From NCBI GenBank assembly GCA_037178675.1, contig JAYMGJ010000179.1, forward strand, positions 1 through 39,388: 39,388 nucleotides of DNA. Reading direction: 5' to 3'. Origin of the DNA: Scleroderma bovista. Taxonomy: Eukaryota; Basidiomycota; Agaricomycetes; Boletales; Sclerodermataceae. Both the position numbers and the translations under genes were made by a program. Positions 1 through 9,408 of this stretch are shown here, piece after piece. Within the stretch, counting starts at the first letter, position 1, and every line of letters begins with the position of its first letter. The notes under the pieces are model-generated. The model was not told the origin of the DNA. It worked only from the letters and a program-made list of their open reading frames with translations, and searched no databases.

Positions 1-2136
1 TTTAGCCACTGGGGCTACTGTGTCCATCGGCTCAACACCCATATGAGGGGAATAACTCCGGGTGATTCCGAACGGTGAATCAGTGGTTACCTCTGAGACT
101 GTGTTGTTCCAGACGAACTGGGCAATTTTGATCCACTTGGCCCATTCATTCTGTCGATCATTTACGTAGGTTCGGAGATACTGATTAATTTTGCGGTTCA
201 ACCGCTCCGTTTGACCATCGGTCTGAGGGTGAAATGCCATAGACATTTTCCTTTTTACACCTAAGAGTCTATACAACTCCCCCAGGAAGTTGCTTGCAAA
301 GACCGACCCACGGTCTGACACAACGGAAGATGGGAGTCCATGCTGACACCAGACATGGTCTCTAAATAACTCAGCGGTTTATAAGGCGGTTTCCTCTTTA
401 GTACAAGGCACAAACACGACCTCCTTGGAGAACCGATCAACCACGACTAATATATAATTGTAACCGAGGGATTCCGGCATCTCAGTAAAGTCCATTGTGA
501 CGTCAAGCCACGGGCCACTAGGGGTAGGGAGAGGAACAAGACTTCCAGAAGTCTTTTGATTCAACACTTTGGACTGCTGGCACTTTTGACAGTGCTTTAC
601 ATAGGTCTGAATCTGCTCCTTCATCCCTTTCCAGGAATAATGCTTCCGGAGCACGTTATACGTAGCTTTCACTCCTTTATGGCCAGCAACAGGAGTGTCG
701 TGGAAGTTCGTAATGAGCGACTGTCGCTCTTCGTAAGACTGATCAGTGACGTCGATCAGTTTAATAGATACCGGGTTCAACAGGACCTGGTCCTTGTTGT
801 CATTGGAACTAGATACGTAATGGTCCGATCGCCTGCTAAGCAGATCTGCAACATGCATCTGGGTTCCCTTTTTATAGATAAGTGAATAGTTAAACTGTGT
901 CATCCACATTTGCCAGCGCGCTTGGCGCTTAGACAAGTTCTGCGACTTGGTAAAGTACGTTAAGTTATGATGGTCCGTATATATCTTGAAAGCGTAAGGA
1001 GTGGCCTCGAGATAATGGCGCCAGACCTCAGTTGCTTTTATGATGGCCAGCATCTCTTTATCGTGAATAGGATAATTTTGTTCTGGAGGTGTCATGGAAT
1101 GTGACATGTACGCGATGGGTCTGAATTCGCCGTCTTCACACTTCACGGATATCACTCCCCCAATGGCGAACTCAGACGCATCAGTTTCGAGGCAGAATTC
1201 GCGGTCCTGGTTGGGGTACTGAAGTACCGGAGCACGAGTAAAGGCAGCTTTCAAAGCTTCAAACGCAGCACGTTCTTTCTCTCCAAAGTTAAATACCGTA
1301 TCTTTACACGTAAGGTCCGTCATGGGCCTAACCATGATTGCATAATCTTTAACAAAGCGTCTATAGAAATTGCCGAGACCGAGGAACGCGCGAACCTGCT
1401 TTATGTTCGTTGGCTCAGGCCACTTCAAAATAGCATTAACTTTTTCAGGGTCCATTCTGATACCCTCACGTGACACAATCATACTGAGGAAGTCGACTTC
1501 GGTGACTCTGAAGTGACACTTCTCAGGTTTGACAAACAAATCGTTATCACATAAATGTTTCAGAACTTCTAGCACGATTCTATCATGCCTTTCCTGATCG
1601 TCCGTATCCCTAAATATCATAAGGTCATCAATATACACCACGCAAACATCCGACATATCTCATTCATCATCTTCTGGAATGTCGCAGGTGAATTACAGAG
1701 ACCAAAATACATAACTAACGGCTCGAAAGCCCCTTTGTGCGTTACAAATGCAGCTTTCCATTCATCGCCTTCGCGAATCCTCACATTGTTGTAACCCCAA
1801 TGAAGGTCCATTTTCGTGAAGAGTTTGCAACCTTTAAGCTTGTCAACAAGCTGAGAGATAAGCGGCAGTGGATAGTTATTCTTAATTGTCCATTCGTTTA
1901 TATAACAGTAATCCTGTACCATGCGCTTCTTGCCATCCTTTTTCGGGATAAAGAAGACTGGTGACGTCTGCTGACTAATAGAAGGCTGAATATATCCTTT
2001 AGCGAGTTGATCATCGAGGAACGATTCAACTTCTTTTTGTTCATCAACAGAGAGCGGAATGAGTCTTCCCTTCTTGGGCGGGAAGTCTTCTTTCAGATCA
2101 ATTCCATGATCCCAAGGTTTTCTTAGCGGCATGCGC
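1..2136 (-). pseudogene. Gypsy A pol, 3' part: reverse transcriptase, RNase H, integrase
   Basis: This would copy the element RNA into DNA and integrate it. RT begins near 2130 and shows the VFFIPKKDGKKRMV block, then the catalytic YIDD near 1624-1635. A one-base frameshift at about 1655-1662 separates the two RT halves. RNase H follows with D (ETDASEFAIGG), E (HDKEML) and D (YTDHHNL). Integrase has an H2C2 zinc finger (AGHKGV..., CQKCQQ), then a core with MDF, SDRGS and TDGQTER carrying the D, D and E. A UAA at 379-381 interrupts the core, but the frame stays open from 378 to base 1. The 5' end joins the protease part (from 4481) across the LTR insertion. Family-level confidence is high; the gene is dead. 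Confidence 0.93.
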
Positions 2137-2137
2137 T
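2133..2137. repeat. Target-site duplication, left copy (gcgct)
   Basis: The five bases gcgct flank the B-family LTR on this side and recur exactly at 4481-4485. The true duplication could be 4 bp (gcgc), depending on whether the LTR ends in CAC or CACA. Confidence 0.85.
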
Positions 2138-2648
2138 GTGCGCCTAAGTGAGGGAAGAGGTCAGAACAACCAACAACCAACACCAAATGACAGCAAAATG
2201 CGAGTGGTGGTCTTCCTTTGCATTTCTGGTATTTAATCTCCTCAGGGGGATGTGCTGCACACCTTCAGGCAGGATGCAGGAGGGAAGGGAAGGGCTTCTG
2301 ATGGGGATGGAATGCGACTGGGGATTGTATTGACTCCTCTTCAGCCTACCACAGTGGTTAGGAAGAGTCCTGGGATTGAGCAGTGATGATAGATTGGCAA
2401 CAGGGGGGTAATAGCAGTGATGGATCAACAGGGAAGCAAGGGGACAGTTCCTGCTTCAAGAATGTGATGGACAGTGATGGGATAGAGTGGACAGAGATGC
2501 TAGACTGCGCTTGAGCCTAGAGAAATGATCAGATACAAGATATATCTGATAAACAGCAATATAGGAGCTTTAGGCCAGCACTGAGTGACCTACAAGTCCA
2601 AAGACAGGGATAGAGCTTATAGACAGTGAGGGAGAGTGAATGTGGTCG

Positions 2649-2704
2649 CTTTATTGAGGGGGAAGCAGACACTTCCTTGCAGCCTTTGGCTGCTGGTTTA
2701 TATA
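2649..2704 (-). promoter_or_regulatory. LTR B promoter region: TATA-like box and AATAAAG
   Basis: The minus strand reads TATATAAA at 2704-2697, followed about 45 bases later by AATAAAG at 2655-2649. Both are kept in copies 2 and 3 (TATA at about 29659-29666 in copy 3). This arrangement fits the U3/R boundary of an LTR. The transcription start itself cannot be seen. Confidence 0.5.
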
Positions 2705-3468
2705 CAGGAGGGGCTGTGGCCCTGTAAGCACAAATGACTAAGTGCTTGGTAAGAGATTGGTAAGAAATTGGTAAGCGATTGATAAGCAGTGTAATCAGGC
2801 TGAGTCATCGATGGGGAGAGCCTGAACAAGCTGCTGAGCCAAGGGAAAGAGCAAAAACACAGGTAAAAAGGGGTGTACAACCAAGAATATGGAAAGATCA
2901 TTGCATGGGGCCCAAAAGAGAGGGGGGGAAAGCATGGGATGAGTAGATCGAAGCTAAATGAGCATATGCGATGTCATAATGCATATGAATCATAGGGGCA
3001 TGAGTCATGAATTGATAAGCAGCATGATAAGCATGATTTGAAGGGATGATTGGTAAGTGATTGGTAAGGGGAGTAATGGGGATTAGTAATGCCAAGAGGG
3101 GATGAATAATGCGCAGCAGAGTGAGTCAGAGTGAGCCAGAGTGACTCTGTGTGACTCAGACAGAAGGGAAGCACAACCTATGATTTATTGAACTTTAGAT
3201 CTGGAGATGAGCTTCTGAAGCAGTGCCACTGATGGGAGTGGCTGGGGGATAATAAAAGAATTGATCCGACAAGAAGAGCAGTGTCAGGGGGCCTGGAATG
3301 ACAAGTAGAGTCACAGCTGGTCACAGAGTGTCACAAATCCCTTGGATTGAGCTTCTGTAGAGCAAAAATGCGAAATTTGGTGCTCCCGAAGTGCAGTCTT
3401 CCCTTGAGCAGTAAGGGGAAGGTTCTGTACTCTATTAGGGCTCCTAAGAAGGGTTCTAGAGCACTGTT

Positions 3469-3966
3469 TCATTCGTGTTTGTTGTGGGATAGCAGGGAAG
3501 AGAATCGCAAGTAGCAGATTTGACGTGTCCAGGGAAGCAAGATGAATGATAGAGGGAGATGGATGTGACAGGACTCTGGGATGAAAGGACCATATGCAGA
3601 GGACTCAGGAGACACAGAGACGACCAGGTATGAATTTTCAAGTCTAACGATAGACTTGAGACGACCAAAGTATGTGCGCGACGCAGGACTGACGAGGAGA
3701 ACACGCTGACTGAGAACAAGAGGTACTGGGGGAGCAGGCTGGGAAGATATGTACCAGACAGTACACAGGAGCTCAGGGAGAGGCTGTCCCAAGAGCAGGA
3801 CATAGTTGAGGTCTGCTGCAATAGCGGAGAAACGTTCCAGAGAAAATGTGGACTCCATAGTGAGTGATGAAGCGGGTGTCTGGATTGCGGGTGGAATATC
3901 TCCGTGGGAAATAAACAGATTTACGTCGGAACTTGACAGGCAGATAGACCACGGTCTAGGCTCCAT
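3469..3966 (-). CDS. Unknown ORF inside LTR B, copy 1 (165 codons)
   Basis: The ORF starts with ATG (MEPRPWSICL...) about 515 bases into the LTR, in U3, upstream of the TATA box. Copy 2 (22053-22499) has the same ORF ending after PWTH at a TGA. Here that TGA is CAA, giving an 18-codon tail. The diverged LTR at 14877 keeps the same frame and the same stop position. The protein is rich in S, P and L with hydrophobic stretches (AIAADLNYVLLL, QRVLLV), no clear signal peptide and no motif I recognise. It could be an accessory protein, a captured gene fragment, or a by-product of slow LTR divergence. The function is unknown. Confidence 0.5.
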   Translation of the reverse strand: MEPRPWSICLSSSDVNLFISHGDIPPAIQTPASSLTMESTFSLERFSAIAADLNYVLLLGQPLPELLCTVWYISSQPAPPVPLVLSQRVLLVSPASRTYFGRLKSIVRLENSYLVVSVSPESSAYGPFIPESCHIHLPLSFILLPWTRQICYLRFSSLLSHNKHE

Positions 3967-4480
3967 GATGGTATAGTCACACGATTGATAGCTTCAAAAA
4001 TGGTGGAGCTATTCAAAATATCGGAATGCCAGCACTGGGCACCTAAATTTGACATTTGGGCGCTAAAAATGATTCTTCCTTTTCTCCTTTGTTTCTCTAT
4101 TGTTTCTTCTGCTTCTTTGGTTGTTCTGGTATGGGAGTTGGACTGCAGTAGGTTGCATTCCTCTCTCATACTGAAATGATCATCAATCCTTGGATTCTTC
4201 TGCTTCTTGGCGGTTCTTGTGCGAGGGATGACTGCCAGACGATGGCATTCATCTCTTGCTCCAGGATAGTCATTCTTGTGTGATAGATGGCTATGACAAG
4301 CTTGTATTCATTCTTTGCATAAGGATAGTCTTGACTTTGCGTGATATGGATAGTGAGGGCTGTCTGTATCCCTCAAGTCGGGACAATCTTTCAACAGATC
4401 TTGGGTGTGCGTTCTTCGCATTAGTTTCATCGGCTAACTTTCTCCATGTCCACAGTACCAAACACGTTTGGTGCGTGACA

Positions 4481-4485
4481 GCGCT
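4481..4485. repeat. Target-site duplication, right copy (gcgct)
   Basis: Exact match to 2133-2137 on the other side of the family-B LTR. Confidence 0.85.
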
Positions 4486-5466
4486 CTGACGACTTTTTAC
4501 TAAATACGTCTAAGAACTCCCAGTACTCTTTAGGTACCTGCTTCTGAGCTTCCTCTAGGGTCGACTCATCGATAGTGACCTTTGATTCATGAGCTTTTAA
4601 AGCTTGCACCCAAGTTTCCTGAGATTCATTTTCTCGTAATAACTTAGCAAAGCGTGTTTCCAAAAGCGACCTGCACTCTGGAGGACACCTAGTTAAATTA
4701 ACTTTGCCGGTTACCCAATCTATATTGGGATTATGCTTCTGAAGCCAGGTGTGGCCAAGGATAAGCGGTACTTTTCCAAGGCATGTGACGGCACACCACA
4801 GCTTTTCAGCGTGTTTCCCAATACCAACTGTCAACAATACATAATGCGTGATATCGCCCTCCTGATTCCTAGTGCCATCTACGTTAAGCACAGGGACGGG
4901 CTTTACCAGCTTAGATAACTGAAGCTGTCAATCAAGAGCCCAGCTCTTGTCAACAAAACAACCAGTAGCACCACTGTCTAGCAGGGCATCTACCTTTACA
5001 GTACTAAGTGGTCCGCGGATGCAGACCGGTACTGTCACTTCACGTTCCATTGTGAAGGACCTTCGTAAGTCCACAGAAACTTCCAAGTTGCCGGCAGGAC
5101 TTTCCGCTTCCTTAGATGCCAAAGGAGAAAGAATATTTTTATTCAATCGGGAATTAAGCACGCTCGATTTTACTTCCGGCGCCGAGCCCTTTGCAGGGAC
5201 CCCCTTAGAAGGTACAGAACAGTCCGAGTCACAGTCCATGCTATCAACTGACAAAACGGAAAAGCGAGAAGGAGAAACCGAGACAGGAGAAACTACAGAA
5301 GACACTTTTTTGTAGGTTTTTGCTATTTTTGTACGTAGCAAAGCAATGTGGTATTTAAATATTTCCTGCACAGCAGGAGTAGTAGCACGAGAAAGTCTAT
5401 AGTCCAGAACACATACAGCTGTGTCTAAAGAAGATTTGAGAGCGAGGATGCCCGATTTATCCTCAC

Positions 5467-6468
5467 TCAATAATCTTTTAAATCTTTGAAAAACACCTGC
5501 ATTTCTGCAAACATCATTCCTCTGACCGCATTTAGCCAGTCATCCTCCAGCTGGGCTTGCGTTGCCCATGCTTGTTGTTGCCCATGACGAGGGTGGCACG
5601 GTTTAGTGCACTCGCGTGCAATATGGCCAAATAATTGGCAATTGTAGCATTGGGGCCCTTTACCCCTTTGCTGGTTTGTCTCAACAGCACCTATGTCCAT
5701 GGGGGTACCACTCCCAGATGTGGCTGAAGACGAGTAACCTTGGCCCTGGTAATACCGGGCCGAACCTTGCCCTTGGAGATTGATGAGAAAGAGTTCCTGG
5801 GCTCTTCCCATCGCGCGAGCTGAATTTGCAAGGCGCACATAGGTGTCCCTATGCATGCCCTGTATGTAGATCTGCTCCAAGAGTTTCCTCTGGAGTGCAC
5901 GTTCGAGCAAATCGCGAGCGTAATCGTCCACGCACCCTCCCTGATTCTTGAGCGCCTCGAACTGCGCTAAGAAATCATCAATTCTCTGCCTCGGGCCCTG
6001 CCTAAGGTGGAGAAGCTGGGCACGTGCCCACTCGGCGTTGTTACCGGGGAGAAAGAACCTTTCTATCTCCTCCGAGAAGTCATCCCAAGTGGGCCAGGCT
6101 GGGGGGGGCGTGGGTTGTCCGGCCGGGACGGGCGGGGTGTTGGCAAGGGCTTGTGCTGCCGCCATGCAGCTATCCAAACGGACCTGAGCCCACCGACCAG
6201 CCTTCGGGCCAGTGAGCCGGGAGAGAACCGCAGCGGTGACCTGGGCGTCAGTTGCCCCCTCCATCAAGATCTGTAACCAGATCTTGATCTTAGACCACCA
6301 TTCATGGAATTTCTGAGGGGAGCCGTCATAACTCCCGGGATCTGCGACCACCTTCTTGCGCGGCAGCAGTGCAGGCTGAGGCTGTGCAGCCGCAAGGGCC
6401 GCGATATGTGCCTGGAGGTTGACTTGCCCCTGGATGAGCTGGGCAAGGAGCTGGTTGAGGTCTGCCAT
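5467..6468 (-). CDS. Gypsy A gag (333 aa, intact)
   Basis: This is the structural nucleocapsid/capsid protein of the element. The ATG at 6466-6468 is chosen because it follows the leader stop and starts the conserved MADLNQLLAQLIQGQ segment. The middle holds a retrotransposon gag domain (YDGSPQKFHEWWSKI, then a DDFSEEIERFF / QLLHLRQGPRQRIDDFLAQFE block). A CCHC zinc knuckle, CYNCQLFGHIAREC, lies near residue 275. The gag at 14110 is clearly related. The ORF is intact although pol is broken. It ends at UGA 5467-5469, overlapping pol in the -1 frame. Confidence 0.92.
   Translation of the reverse strand: MADLNQLLAQLIQGQVNLQAHIAALAAAQPQPALLPRKKVVADPGSYDGSPQKFHEWWSKIKIWLQILMEGATDAQVTAAVLSRLTGPKAGRWAQVRLDSCMAAAQALANTPPVPAGQPTPPPAWPTWDDFSEEIERFFLPGNNAEWARAQLLHLRQGPRQRIDDFLAQFEALKNQGGCVDDYARDLLERALQRKLLEQIYIQGMHRDTYVRLANSARAMGRAQELFLINLQGQGSARYYQGQGYSSSATSGSGTPMDIGAVETNQQRGKGPQCYNCQLFGHIARECTKPCHPRHGQQQAWATQAQLEDDWLNAVRGMMFAEMQVFFKDLKDY
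5476..5482 (-). promoter_or_regulatory. Slippery heptamer for -1 frameshifting, gag to pol
   Basis: The minus strand reads T TTA AAA in the gag frame, six bases before the gag stop. This is the canonical X XXY YYZ pattern for -1 ribosomal slippage. The -1 frame after it (AGA TTA TTG AGT GAG) is exactly the open protease frame. I did not establish a downstream pseudoknot. Confidence 0.65.
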
Positions 6469-6474
6469 GACAAC

Positions 6475-6848
6475 CTAGTAGGGGTGGAGGCGGGAATAGG
6501 GGGTAGGTCTTTGTTTAACCGGTTGAAGGCGGGAGGACCGGAATGTGCGGCAGCGAGCGAGCGGGAGGTCTGGCAGTGGCGGGACAGGAAGGGAACGGTG
6601 GAAGCCGAGGAGGACTTGGATCTCGAAGTCGCTGACAAGGCGACTGTAGGCGGCAACGGCATTGGTAAACTGGAACTCCTCTTCGATTGCCGACTCCCTT
6701 TCTTGTACTTTGACAAGGGTGTCAGGGCGGGGACAGTAAATGATCGCCAAGCGCTCCTGTTGCACTTCGACGAGGTGGTGGGGGAACTGGTAAGGTATGG
6801 TGACTAATGTAAGGGGTGACGTAGGAGTAAAGCTATTTGGGACTAGAT
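6475..6848 (-). other. Leader ORF without ATG, in frame with gag
   Basis: From the candidate primer site to a UAG at 6475-6477 the minus strand is open and contains no ATG. The UAG is followed by two codons and then the gag ATG in the same frame. The encoded peptide carries LVTIPYQF early, a charged middle (VQERESAIEEEF) and ends PTPYSRLHPY. The element at 12918 has an equivalent leader ending APYSRYHPY, also UAG and also in frame with gag. It may be an N-terminal Gag extension made by readthrough or non-AUG initiation, or a remnant. Expression is not shown by the sequence. Confidence 0.5.
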
Positions 6849-6864
6849 CCCCACAGGTGTTCCA
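6849..6864 (-). other. Candidate primer-binding site of gypsy A
   Basis: Right after the inferred LTR end, the minus strand reads TGGAACACCTGTGGGG. The same bases follow the LTR at 13722 in the second element, and conservation continues to GATCTAGTCCC. Position and TGG start fit a primer site. I could not match it to a particular tRNA, and self-priming is possible. Confidence 0.45.
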
Positions 6865-6865
6865 C

Positions 6866-7651
6866 TAAACTAAGCGTAAGACTTTGTTCGCCTGTCGCGC
6901 TCGCCGGGTCAGGGCAGTGGCACAGCTATGCAAAGAACAAACGGCTAGTGGCTGCAGATCACAGTTCTACCTCTGCATGGACGCAGGAACTACTGGGTAA
7001 CTATGTCTCAATTGCCTTGAGGCTGCGAACCTCTCTTGAACGGGCGCTGACCTTCAGACACCAGGCACGACCCTGGGCTGGTGTACAGTACATAAAGGAA
7101 GCGGTGCTAAAAACTCCCAATGCCAAAGCACTACGGGAACGGCACTAAAGGCTGGCCGTGAACGAAATGGAAGGTATGAAGAAGAAGCTCCTTAACCCTG
7201 GAGTCCGGGTATAGTTTCCCTTTACTAGGCTGGGGAACAGCGCGTGGAAGAACAAGTAGATGGTTTAGATTCGAGCTCAGGTGAGACGACCCTAGGCAAA
7301 CACCAAGGATCCAACCACACGCTAGGACTCTGAGAGGATAGGACGCGAGTATCTAGAGTAAAGACCCAAGATGAGCTCGAATGGGGAGCCTCTGGGTGCT
7401 GGATTGCACGGTATATATACTACTACACACGAGGGCTACACAAGGCTATCCATGAGGCTATGTGCAGGCAAGAGGCTATGTAATGACATCACTGTGGAGC
7501 TAAGGCTATGCGTAATGATGTCAAGGGTGGCAGCGTGTACAGCACAAGGTACAGGTCTAGACTAGGTAGATAAGATAGAGGCTTTTACACTAAGATAAGA
7601 TAAACGCTATCTAATCGCAGATTAGATAAGATAAAAAGTTGGACCGTAACA
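6866..7651 (-). repeat. 5' LTR of gypsy A (about 786 bp)
   Basis: On the minus strand it begins TGTTACGGTCC, then an AT-rich (C)TTATCT-repeat region, a TATATATA box at about 7411-7420, and the CACCCAGAGGCT block shared with the LTR at 12918-13720. The end (..TTAGTTTA) is set by the conserved sequence that follows. It is moderately diverged from the 803 bp LTR at 12918, so the two belong to different subfamilies or are old. Confidence 0.8.
7411..7420 (-). promoter_or_regulatory. TATA box in gypsy A LTR
   Basis: GTATATATAC lies about 235 bases into the LTR on the minus strand. The other A-family LTR has TATATATA at the equivalent place (about 13160-13168). Confidence 0.5.
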
Positions 7652-7880
7652 CTAGCACAGGTTTATTTCACCCACCCCATGGGTGATAGTATCCCAGAGT
7701 TTGGGTGAAATGCTGGAGGAATTTCACCTGGTCTACTTCCCACAGTGTAGCATTTGTTTTGTAAATCTCCACATTTTGTGGTAATTTCTCATGCCTTCCA
7801 TATGTTATTATGACCAAATATGGTAATGTTTTGGCAGTAGTGGTGCTTCCAGAGCTTATCTAATCAAGGCACAACACATT
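7652..7880. other. Non-coding spacer between gypsy A LTR and satellite
   Basis: No gene seen. It contains CACCCACCCCATGGGTG, resembling the 21-bp minisatellite at 12414, and pieces of TTTCACC repeated in both orientations. It is probably older DNA of the satellite locus. Confidence 0.5.
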
Positions 7881-9201
7881 TGCTAATCAATACTACACAT
7901 TTTTGGTAATCAACATTAGCACACTTTTGATACACTTTTACTATGCTTTTTTTGTACACTTTTACTACACTTTGGCAACACTGTTACTATGCTATTTTGG
8001 TACACTTTTATTACACATTTTGATACACTTTACTACACTTTGGCAACACTGTTACTATGCTATTTTGGTACACTTTTATTACCCTTGTTGATACATGCTT
8101 ACTACACTTTTTGTTCCACTGTCACTACACTTTTTTGGTACACTTATATTACACTTTTTTGATACACTTTTGGGGGACTTTTATTACACTTTCACTACGC
8201 TTTTTTGGTACACTTTATTACACTTTTTGGTACCCTTTGATTAAACTTTTTTGATACACTTTGGGTACACTTTCACTACGCTTTTTGGTACACCTTTATT
8301 ACAGTTTTGGTAGACTTTCATTACACTTTCATTACACTTTTTTGGTACACTTGTAGTACACTTTCACTACGCTTTTTTGATACACTTTTACTACACTTTT
8401 ATTACACCCTCACTACGCTTTTTTGGTACACTTTCACTACACTTTTATTACACTTTCACTATGCTTTTCTGGTACACTTTATTACACTTTTAGTACACCC
8501 TCACTATGCTTTTTTGGTACACTTTCACTACACTTTGGTACAATTTCATTACACATTTTGAGACACTTTTACTACACTTTTTGGACACTTTTATTACTCT
8601 TTCACTACACTTTTTTGGTACACATTTACTACACTTTGGTACACATTTATTACCCTTTCACTACACTTTTTAATACACTTTCACTATGCTTTTTTGGTAC
8701 ACTTTTACTACACTTTTACTACACTTTTTTGGTACACTTTCACTACACTTTTGGTAGATTTTTATTACACTTTCACTATGCTTTTTTGGTACACATCATT
8801 ACACCTTTTGGTACACTTTTATTACACTTTCACTACGCTTTTTTGGTACACTTTTACTACACTTTGGTACACTTTTATTACACTTTTTGATACAGTTTTC
8901 CAACACTTTTGGTACACTTTTATTACACTTTCACTACACTTTTTTTATACACTTTTACTACCCTTTTGGTACACTTTTATTACACTGTCACTACACTTTC
9001 AGTACATTTTCATTACACTTTTTGATTCATGTTTACTACACTTTTTGCTACACTTGTACTACACTTTCACTACGCTTTTTTGGTACACTTTTATTACACT
9101 TTTTGGTACACTTTCATTACACTTTTTTGATACATGTTTACTACACTTTTTGGCTACATTTTGTTACACTTTTTTGGTGCACTTTTACTACCCTTTTACT
9201 A
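7881..9201. repeat. Satellite array, 11-bp unit TACACTTTYAY
   Basis: About 1.3 kb is built from units such as TACACTTTTAT and TACACTTTCAC, mixed with a 13-bp variant TAYGCTTTTTTGG and 10-bp forms. The + strand is almost purely C/T plus spaced A. Open frames through it (translations like YYTFWYTFITL) exist only because 11-bp units cycle all frames without making stops. The array continues after the mariner insertion at 12108-12165. It opens with TGCTAATCAATACTACAC at 7881, which recurs at 12181. Confidence 0.9.
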
Positions 9202-9233
9202 TGGTGCGCATCACCTAGTCACCACCACTTTTG
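9202..9233 (+). repeat. Left terminal inverted repeat of the mariner-type element
   Basis: Pairs with 12076-12107 with two differences in 32 bases; a TA duplication lies immediately outside. Confidence 0.88.
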
Positions 9234-9408
9234 CACAGTGGCAAATTTGGCCCATGACTGATACATGTCACAGGGGGGGTCACCAAGGGGGTCACCAGTC
9301 AGCTAATGGTATTGAGTGGTTGGCAGCTCATGTCACTCTGGCTTAGGGTCAACGCATTTCTGTACTGGTGTAGAATACTAAAATGAAAAATTTCAGCTTT
9401 GTTTGACA

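Larger units (their letters stand above)
2138..4480 (-). mobile_element. Solo LTR, family B, copy 1 (2343 bp), inserted in gypsy A pol
   Basis: On the minus strand it starts TGTCACGCACCAAAC and ends near CTTAGGCGCAC(A). Copies of the same sequence occur at 20670-23011 (same strand, 2342 bp) and 28955-30226 (opposite strand, internally deleted), with a diverged relative at 14877-16962. An LTR identity is supported by TG start, a TATA-like box (2697-2704) late in the unit, an AATAAAG (2649-2655) just after it, no transposase, and a 4-5 bp target duplication. With the insert and one duplication left out, the pol codons on either side read S-E-R then M-P-L without a shift. Alternative: a large non-autonomous element that mimics an LTR. 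Confidence 0.85.
4481..5482 (-). pseudogene. Gypsy A pol, 5' part: aspartic protease and linker to RT
   Basis: The pol frame overlaps the end of gag in the -1 frame. The protease active site is visible as DALLDSGATGCFVD, followed after an in-frame UGA (4928-4930) by the second half with VPLILGHTWLQKHNPNIDW. The UGA is the only break, as the frame is otherwise continuous. The linker ends at KEYWEFLDVFSKKSSER, where the family-B LTR is inserted; RT resumes at 2136. The protease would process the Gag and Gag-Pol polyproteins in the virus-like particle. It is very likely inactive here. Confidence 0.9.
1..7651 (-). mobile_element. Ty3/gypsy LTR retrotransposon A (5' LTR to integrase, 3' end outside window)
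   Basis: Read on the minus strand, the order is 5' LTR, candidate primer site, leader ORF, gag with a CCHC knuckle, aspartic protease, reverse transcriptase, RNase H and integrase. Integrase after RNase H is the Ty3/gypsy order. The element is inactive: a 2.34 kb family-B LTR sits between protease and RT, RT has a frameshift near 1655, protease has an in-frame UGA (4928-4930) and integrase an in-frame UAA (379-381). The integrase core reaches base 1, so the 3' LTR lies outside. A related element runs the other way from 12918. Confidence 0.93.

Noticed and set aside
3456..3821. Second-frame ORF (MQQTSTMSCSWDSL...) within LTR B
   Set aside because: It overlaps the better conserved frame; the diverged LTR does not keep it to a common stop.
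6849..6864. Assignment of the primer site to a particular tRNA
   Set aside because: The complement does not show a T-loop-like TTCRA pattern and I cannot match it to a tRNA by eye.
7903..9261. Long overlapping ORFs translating to aromatic Y/T/F/L-rich proteins
   Set aside because: They lie in the 11-bp satellite. Unit length cycles all frames and the unit contains no stop, so openness is compositional.
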